Source: Promerops cafer (taxonomy: Eukaryota; Chordata; Aves; Passeriformes; Nectariniidae). Taken from it: 64,000 nt of DNA. A model generated the notes under the pieces. The model was not told the origin of the DNA and did not search any database. It saw nothing but the letters and a program-made list of their open reading frames with translations. Positions 59,601-64,000 of the stretch are shown here, one piece after another. The DNA lies in the NCBI GenBank assembly GCA_013398275.1, contig VZSE01002458.1:199232-263231 (forward strand), given 5' to 3'. How positions within the stretch are numbered: position 1 is the stretch's first letter; every line of letters begins with the position of its first letter. A program made the position numbers and the translations under genes.

Positions 59601-62600
59601 GGGTGGGGAATTATCCCAGTGCCTTCTCTCCTTTCCCAGCTCCATATCCCGAGCTGGAAGCATCCCCTGTTGTGTGTGTGGCTTTTGCTGTTTGCTGGCT
59701 GGGCTCATCACGTATGCAACCGGCGTAGAGCGAAATCCTCTCTCCTCTTTAGTTCTTGGATCATTTGCTGGCTGGCATTGAAGACATATCTGGACACTGG
59801 GGACAGTATTACTGGAAAGACAAGTAAGGATTTGCCAAAATACGACTGTGTACACGTGTAGGAAAAAAAGGAGGTTGGTTTCTATTCCCAAAGTTTCTGC
59901 TGTGGGCAGCTGGGCCTTGTTCATCCTCGTGGCACGAGGGAGGTGACAGAGGGCAGCTTTTTCTTATCCAAAGGGACACCAGGTTTTCAGGGCACTTCCC
60001 TGCTTGCAGACACCTCTTGTGCATCACCCTAAAAAGATCCTTTCTCCTCTCCTGTTGTGTTTGTCCCTTCTTGCCCAAAGAAATCTGCTGGAAGTGCCAT
60101 GGCCATGACATGCAGCCCGTCCAGGCTGTGCACAGTTAACATTAAAGAGCTGAGATTGCAGCACTGTTTGTTGTGGACTGAAATTACAAAGAATCTCTAC
60201 AGATTTCTGTAGCAAAGTGTCCAATTTTCATTAAATTCTGGGAGTTTGTACATTTTAAAATTTTAAAAAAATGCAGCAGGATTTAAAAAAAAAAAAATTA
60301 CAAATACCATAAAATATACTAAAAAGACTATCTACCAGGTTTAATTCCTTGGTGGTCCAGACACAGATGCAGCTGGTAGAGATTTTTTAGGAATGCCCAT
60401 GCTTGCAAGTGCCACTAGAGGGTATGGGAGTCCCTGCTGCTGAGGAGCATCCTGGCTCCTTGTGAGCAGATCTTAGAGAGATTGATGATCTCAGAGGTCT
60501 TTTCCAACCTAAATTATTCAACGATTTGAGCAGAAAAGAAGAGGAAATGGCTCAAGAGGGAATCTGGAAGTGTTGTAATCTGTGGCTGCTGCGTGTGCTT
60601 GTAGCACTTCTAGAAGAGTTCATGATATATCTGGCACTTTTGGGGAGTTTTTATTGTATTTAGTGAAGTTTTAATATTTTGACTCATGTACAGTAAAGCA
60701 GAAATAATTAGAGACTGACCTCTTGGACCATCGATTTCTGAGGAGGAGTTAATGGGATATAGTGGAATTTAATGGAATATGGGGCAGAGGTGAGCTATGA
60801 CCCTGCTGCCTTGCTCAGGTCTGTTGGTGCTGGGGGGTCAGGGCAGAGGCTAAACCCATCTCATTTTGTTCTCCACCAGACTGGAATATTTCAACAGCAA
60901 ATACCTGCAGAAGATCCTGCTCAGGGAGTACGACCAGCCCAAGTCCAGCATCGTGCTGCTCTACGAGAAGCTGGAGCGCAAACACGCCATCGAGCTGGCC
61001 CAGGCTGGGCAGCTGGGCCACGGCCCAGCCCACCCCTCCTTCCTGTGAGCAAACACCAGCTCAAACGCAGCAGCTGGGGGCTAAAAATGATGGGATGGAT
61101 GAGCATCACCCGGCACTGATGGTGGCACGTGGAGGGTCACCTGTATCCCCACGAGTTACAGGGAAATGGTGCTCTGAGGAAGAGGGTCCTGCCCAATTTT
61201 GGATGGGTTTGCACTGTTCAATGTTCTGAATGGCCACTTCAGACCTCATGGATGGTTCTGCTCTGCCACAGCTCCCCGTGGCTCTTTTATCCACCAGGGA
61301 GCATATGGACAGCCCAGCTCTGATGCAAATGCCAAACTCCTGCTTTGCCGTGAGCTCCATCTGCAAGGATGAGCTGTTGGCCATGTTGGCCATGGTGGGA
61401 TCCCAAAGGGGCACTGAGATCTGGGGATGCACTTCTTGTGCATCTTCCAAAATAAGGTGTTCTGCTTTCCTTTGCAGAAGCAGCAACAGGACTGTGATAA
61501 CAGACCAAAAACTGGAGGACACTCCAAATCCTGATGTCCTGGACAACATGCAGGAAATATTGGCGAGGAACCTGTACCGGATCAGGAGGACGGTATAACT
61601 TTTCCCTCCATCCATGTTTTAAGTGTCCAATAACACGAATTTCCTCGGTTATCCGAACAGCCTGAGCAGATGTTATGAATATTTCCATAATTACCCAGGA
61701 TGTCTCTTTGTGAGCAGAGAATAGTTGGCTGTGTGGAGCCAGATCCAGTTTCCAAGTCAGTGGCACATTTCTGTTTGCTGCCTGACAGCTTTTGAAAGGT
61801 TCACCCAGTCAGCCTATAATTTCACGGAATATTTTCGGCATCGGTACCCGGCAGTGAAAAGGAGAAAGGAGGAGCATGTGGAACTTCAGGCACTGGGTTA
61901 GATCCAGCAGCAGCTCCTAGGGCAGAGCAGGGATGGGGTTATCCTCATGGTACATTTTTCCCCGTGGAAGAGAGCTGTGAGTGGGAATTAATCTGCAGAG
62001 CTTTTAAATCCACCCAGCAGTTTTGCCATGGAACTGGTACCAGTGGTTAAAGGGCATAAACCCCACTTGCTGTTTACAGGATCATGGATCATGTCTGGGG
62101 TTTCACACAGCACCTGGGGCTGTGCATTGGAATTGCTGTTCGTAGGGAGACTTAGCCTTAACATCCACCTAAGCCTTTGTTTTATGGATTACACACAAAA
62201 TACAGAGTCTTTAGGGGTGGAGCTGCTGTGGGCAGCTCAGCACAGAGGGATCAGCCTGCCCCTCCTGTCCCTTTGCTGAGCTGAGGGAGGCAACGGGATA
62301 AGGCTGGGAAAAAACCTATGGACATGGTGAAGGGATGAGGATGAAGGCACAGCTCCAGTTTGTGCTGAGTCCTGCATTAATCCAGCATAACCCCTTGTAG
62401 AGACAGCATTATCCCAGCTCCCACTGGTGTTACTGGGAGACTTCAGCTTGGCTGGGTGGTGGCTTTTGAAGGAGGCTTTATGGTTCCCATTGTTTGCATG
62501 ATTTATATGGGAAGGTGGAGTTAACACATAACTTTGGGGCTGAAGCTGTGAAGGCACCTCGAGCAGAGTCACTGCACTCGTTCTGTCACCTGGACTACCA

Positions 62601-62960
62601 GGAGTAACTCAGTCTTGTCATTCCGTGATTTCTTGGGTGACTTCACATAAAAAAAAAAAAAAGCAGAGTTTGGAGTCCCATCTCCCTTCTGTGGCTCCTT
62701 GCATGCCCACCTCTCCCAAATCAGTGTGTGCCCATAACTGGGCGGGATGGCTGCAGCGGGAGGAGGATCCTGGAGGGAGGGCAGGGATGGTGCAGTGTCC
62801 AGCAGCCTCTGTGCGTCCCCTGCAGGGCCCGGCGTACAACAGGCACACCCTGCCCGGGGACAGCGAGCCCACGGAGCGGGCCAAGGAGATCCTGATCCTG
62901 CGGCACAAGAGCCTGCTGGTGGAGGTGAGCGGGAGCGACACCTGCGGCTCCAGGAAGGAG
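44407..62960 (+). CDS. SLC9A2-like: NHE2-like Na+/H+ exchanger (SLC9A2/4 clade), 3'-incomplete
   Basis: Ten exons: 44407-44662, 46063-46526, 47258-47508, 50249-50466, 54041-54237, 57515-57604, 59753-59823, 60880-61044, 61478-61592, 62826-62960. All splice phases match and 654 codons read open. The protein is an electroneutral plasma-membrane Na+/H+ antiporter. Membrane part is about residues 70-470; FHLYNKLPSVVPESCLL, the DAGYFMPSRPFFENIGT block, VDPVAV (Asp207), the cation-binding ND motif LLNDAVTVV (Asn235-Asp236) and GGLRGA (Arg427) are all intact. The cytosolic tail (from about 475) has the DISGHWGQYYWKDK, PKSSIVLLYEKLE and ILARNLYRIRRT blocks typical of NHE2. Two N-glycosylation sequons lie near the N-terminus (Asn41, Asn52). 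NHE2 is about 810 residues, so the last exon(s) are beyond the window. Closest to NHE2 by memory, then NHE4. SLC9A2/SLC9A4 lie elsewhere (human 2q12), so this may be an extra paralogue. The start is uncertain. Confidence 0.92.
44663..46062 (+). other. NHE2-like intron after exon 1
   Basis: Donor gtgagg, acceptor ccctccag. AT-rich, with no recognised elements. Confidence 0.92.
46063..46526 (+). CDS. SLC9A2-like: NHE2-like exon 2
   Basis: 464 bases; enters in phase 1, leaves in phase 0. Carries the FHLYNKLPSVVPESCLLI segment, PPIVLDAGYFMPSRPFF, Asp207 (in VDPVAVLAVFEE) and the ND motif (235-236). This is the heart of the exchanger. Donor gtaagg at 46527. Confidence 0.97.
46527..47257 (+). other. 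NHE2-like intron 2, mostly a CR1 copy
   Basis: Donor gtaagg, acceptor cacaag (a weak, A-rich acceptor after a good pyrimidine tract). Over half of this 731-base intron is a CR1 fragment (46585-46962). Confidence 0.9.
46585..46962 (+). mobile_element. CR1 LINE 3' fragment, beside an exon donor
   Basis: Order: gacagctcagcctgcagaag, aggtcacagccaggtggggg, tgacaggatgagaggaaatg, gcactggcacaggctgccca, acttgatgattttggagggc and ttttccaacctcactgattc. Sense, 378 bases, starting within 60 bases of the donor of exon 2. Confidence 0.92.
47258..47508 (+). CDS. SLC9A2-like: NHE2-like exon 3
   Basis: 251 bases, enters phase 0, leaves phase 2 (GC|C gives Ala). Encodes VLYKLFRSFCEMPTIKSVDV and IEPLFVFLYSYLSYLTAEMF; NHE2-type in both. 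Donor gtaagt. Confidence 0.97.
47509..50248 (+). other. NHE2-like intron 3
   Basis: 2.7 kb, donor gtaagt, acceptor ttcctcag. No recognisable repeats or exons. Confidence 0.92.
50249..50466 (+). CDS. SLC9A2-like: NHE2-like exon 4
   Basis: 218 bases; phase 2 in, phase 1 out. Encodes IISCAMGMKRYVEANISLKS and FIFLGVSTIGENHEWNWPYI, strongly NHE2/4-like. Donor gtaggg. Confidence 0.97.
51110..51275 (-). mobile_element. Diverged CR1 LINE fragment
   Basis: Blocks gagtagggtcaggcaggcag, tgtccagatggcttttggtt and ctccatggatggagagtcta occur in the order of an inverted CR1 copy of an older type. Sequence from about 51060 may belong to it. Edges uncertain. Confidence 0.65.
52300..52528 (+). mobile_element. 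CR1 LINE 3' fragment
   Basis: Order: aaaatttcttcatggaaagg, aacaggctgcccagggcagt, acatgggttagtggtggcct, gacttgatgatcttggaggg and ttttccaatcttaacaattc, ending in AGGATTCTAGGATTCT octamers. The copy keeps its terminal octamers, and an ATTAATTA simple repeat (52276-52300) lies at its 5' edge. Confidence 0.92.
54041..54237 (+). CDS. SLC9A2-like: NHE2-like exon 5
   Basis: 197 bases; phase 1 in, phase 0 out. Encodes FIIAYGGLRGAICFSLVFLL with the conserved Arg427, and ends TVFVQ before donor gtaaaa. Confidence 0.97.
54238..57514 (+). other. NHE2-like intron 5
   Basis: 3.3 kb, donor gtaaaa, acceptor ctttgcag. No supported repeats or exons; longest open frames look random. Confidence 0.9.
57515..57604 (+). 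CDS. SLC9A2-like: NHE2-like exon 6
   Basis: 90 bases, phase 0 both ends: GMTIRPLVDLLAVKRKRES and then APTVGEQIHIR. It marks the end of the membrane domain and the start of the cytosolic tail. Donor gtaagt. Confidence 0.95.
58044..58196 (+). mobile_element. CR1 LINE 3' fragment
   Basis: Order: accatccctggaattattca, aggccaggctggatgggga, tgtctctgcccatggcaggg, tgagatgtaaggtcccatcc and aacccaaaccattccgtga. Sense, short, terminal octamer partly kept. Confidence 0.92.
58826..58955 (-). mobile_element. CR1 LINE 3' fragment
   Basis: Reads gtttgggttggaagggacct, aaaactcatctcattccacc, ccatgggcagggacaccttc and agccctgtccagcctggcct. Antisense; close in sequence to the inverted form of the 58.1-kb copy, 700 bases away. 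Confidence 0.92.
59753..59823 (+). CDS. SLC9A2-like: NHE2-like exon 7
   Basis: 71 bases, phase 0 in, phase 2 out. Encodes FLDHLLAGIEDISGHWGQYY then WKDK; matches the NHE regulatory segment after the membrane domain. Too short for open-frame scans but the phase and the block are clear. Donor gtaagg. Confidence 0.94.
59824..60879 (+). other. NHE2-like intron 7
   Basis: 1.06 kb, donor gtaagg, acceptor ctccaccag. Contains an A-rich tract near 60.29 kb, a CTCF-like core GCCACTAGAGGGTA at 60411-60424 and a short CR1 3' end near 60.5 kb. Confidence 0.9.
60483..60530 (+). mobile_element. CR1 LINE extreme 3' end
   Basis: Reads gatgatctcagaggtctttt, ccaacctaaattattcaacg and gattt; a short sense remnant of a CR1 copy. 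Confidence 0.75.
60880..61044 (+). CDS. SLC9A2-like: NHE2-like exon 8
   Basis: 165 bases, phase 2 in, phase 2 out. Encodes LEYFNSKYLQKILLREYDQP and KSSIVLLYEKLERKHAIELA. Donor gtgagc overlaps an in-frame TGA: if the intron is retained, translation stops at once after HPSFL. Confidence 0.95.
61045..61477 (+). other. NHE2-like intron 8
   Basis: 433 bases, donor gtgagc, acceptor cctttgcag. Nothing recognised. Confidence 0.92.
61478..61592 (+). CDS. SLC9A2-like: NHE2-like exon 9
   Basis: 115 bases, phase 2 in, phase 0 out. Ends with MQEILARNLYRIRRT, a typical NHE2 C-tail motif. Donor gtataa is weak at +3 to +5 but the flanking exons agree. Confidence 0.93.
61593..62825 (+). other. NHE2-like intron 9
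   Basis: 1.23 kb, donor gtataa, acceptor cccctgcag. No repeats identified. Confidence 0.9.
62826..62960 (+). CDS. SLC9A2-like: NHE2-like exon 10
   Basis: 135 bases, phase 0 both ends. Encodes GPAYNRHTLPGDSEPTERAK, then EILILRHKSLLVEVS and GSDTCGSRKE. The YNRHTL and AKEIL motifs fit the NHE2 tail. Donor gtaaga. Confidence 0.92.
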
Positions 62961-64000
62961 GTAAGAGGGAGCACAGGCAAGCAGGACCATGCACAGGCTG
63001 CTTCCCCCACAGCCCGGTTATTGCTGATGGTGTTTCCTTCGAAAGACAAATCTGGTTACTTCAATGTAAAATTGAAAAAGGGTCTCAATCCTGAATCGCG
63101 TTCCAGTGAATAGGAAAAATAGCAAGGGGAAAACTCCCCAGCCCAGCTCCTGGCAAACCAAGGAGCCATCCCAAGCACAGCCCCCTTCAGTGCTTTGGGA
63201 ACACAGACTTCCACCCGTGCTGGGAAAGTTCTCTACTGAGCAAATGTCACTGACTGGGCTTCACTCTGTAGATCCTGAGGTCCAGTTTTCCCGTGTTTTC
63301 TCAGAGATTTCATCGAAGACAGGAATTTTTCTCCCCCATTGTCAGTGGTCCAGAGTGTAAATATTTGAAACTGCTCAGTGTTTTTTTTCCCCAACTCTTT
63401 TGAAAGGACAGAAGCGTTTTTGTGATCTTTCTTATTCATTCTGGAGGTGAGTTTTTTGTTTTTAAACACATCTACAGTTCTGGGCAGGCTTCAAAGAAGT
63501 AAAATAGAGGGCAGTTTTGTTTACCAGATTCCTGTAAGAAAAAGCTTTTCCAATTTACTACTGGCATAGCTCTGTGTTGGTTTATGTTCTGAATCAGAGG
63601 AGAAACAGGGTTAATACAACCTCTGTGCCTGGTGAAGACTTTTGCTCTTTGGAGATTGGTGAGAGAAGCTGGGCCAACATTTAGCTATGGAAAAAAAAGG
63701 TTTCCAGGAATGATGCATGAGGAGCAGGCTTGGTCTTTTCAGTTCCTCCCATCCTCTGTAACTCTTTAGAGGAAAAGCATTTAACCCTTGTCATATTTTG
63801 CTCCCAAATGCCTAGGTCAGCAGCAGTGCAGAATCACAGAACATCCAGAGTTGGAAGGGATCCATGAGGATCACTGAGCCAACTCCTGGCTCTGCACAGG
63901 ACAGCCCCAAGAATCCCACCCTGTGCCTGAAAGTGTTGTCCAAAACCTCTTTGAGCTCTGGCAGGGTTGGTGCTTGCAGTAATTGCTGAGCAATCCCTAA
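62961..64000 (+). other. NHE2-like intron 10, continuing beyond the window
   Basis: Donor gtaaga. No NHE2-tail exon can be recognised confidently in the remaining 1 kb, so the coding end lies past the window or in a divergent exon. It ends in an antisense CR1 fragment. Confidence 0.7.
63829..64000 (-). mobile_element. CR1 LINE 3' fragment, cut by the window end
   Basis: Starts with CAGAATCACAGAACATCCAG, then agttggaagggatccatgag, aactcctggctctgcacagg and acctctttgagctctggcag. Antisense CR1; it resembles the copy at 13.3 kb in type. Confidence 0.92.

Larger units (their letters stand above)
57605..59752 (+). other. NHE2-like intron 6
   Basis: 2.1 kb, donor gtaagt, acceptor cctctttag. Contains a sense CR1 copy near 58.1 kb and an antisense copy near 58.9 kb. 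Confidence 0.92.

Noticed and set aside
63012..63115. Exon continuing the NHE2-like tail after the acceptor at 63011
   Set aside because: In the required phase 0 it hits TGA after four codons.
1..64000. tRNA, rRNA or endogenous retroviral genes
   Set aside because: I saw no cloverleaf with A/B boxes, no rRNA-like sequence and no gag, pol or env-like frames. A covariance-model or profile search would be needed to exclude small decayed copies.

Overview
This is a vertebrate nuclear window, almost certainly avian. It has three well-separated, largely intron-containing genes, all on the plus strand. About nineteen short 5'-truncated CR1 LINE fragments of the bird type are scattered in both orientations. 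No bacterial, organellar or viral genes were seen. The CR1 style resembles songbird copies, so a passerine is likely, but that is inference. SH3BGRL lies on human Xq21 and on the matching block of chicken chromosome 4 (chromosome 4A in songbirds), so the window probably comes from that block.

Region 1 (1-29.6 kb) is the complete SH3BGRL gene. The CpG-island promoter is cut by the window start, only 20 bases of 5'UTR are present, and four coding exons (21-65, 21645-21830, 24537-24617, 27544-27576) give an intact 114-residue protein. A 2-kb 3'UTR follows, with its last AATAAA at 29588. Intron 1 is 21.6 kb and holds CR1 copies, a 33-bp tandem duplication and, 1 kb before exon 2, a GC-rich patch with a 22-bp x3 repeat and two CArG-like boxes. 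Intron 2 opens with a 30-bp x5 minisatellite.

Region 2 (29.6-36.4 kb) has a CpG island (31.3-31.6 kb) with a near-palindromic RFX X-box, an inverted CCAAT and a GC box. A gene with an intronless CDS (35284-36207, 307 residues) follows 3.7 kb downstream. It belongs to the TASL (CXorf21) family of lysosomal TLR adaptors. Both the family-type N-terminus and the pLxIS motif for IRF5 are intact. Its place beside SH3BGRL fits the second family member, TASL2, rather than TASL itself. It should couple endolysosomal TLR signalling, through SLC15A4, to IRF5.

Region 3 (44.3 kb to the window end) is an NHE2-like plasma-membrane Na+/H+ exchanger (SLC9A2/SLC9A4 clade). Ten coding exons have perfectly matched splice phases and give at least 654 residues with an unbroken frame. 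The first exon is unresolved and the 3' end lies beyond the window. True SLC9A2 and SLC9A4 sit in a different syntenic block (human 2q12), so this looks like an extra NHE paralogue kept in this lineage.

The three genes are not an operon and no shared pathway is claimed. The most interesting points are the TASL2-like gene with its separate CpG promoter, and the intact extra NHE gene next to it.
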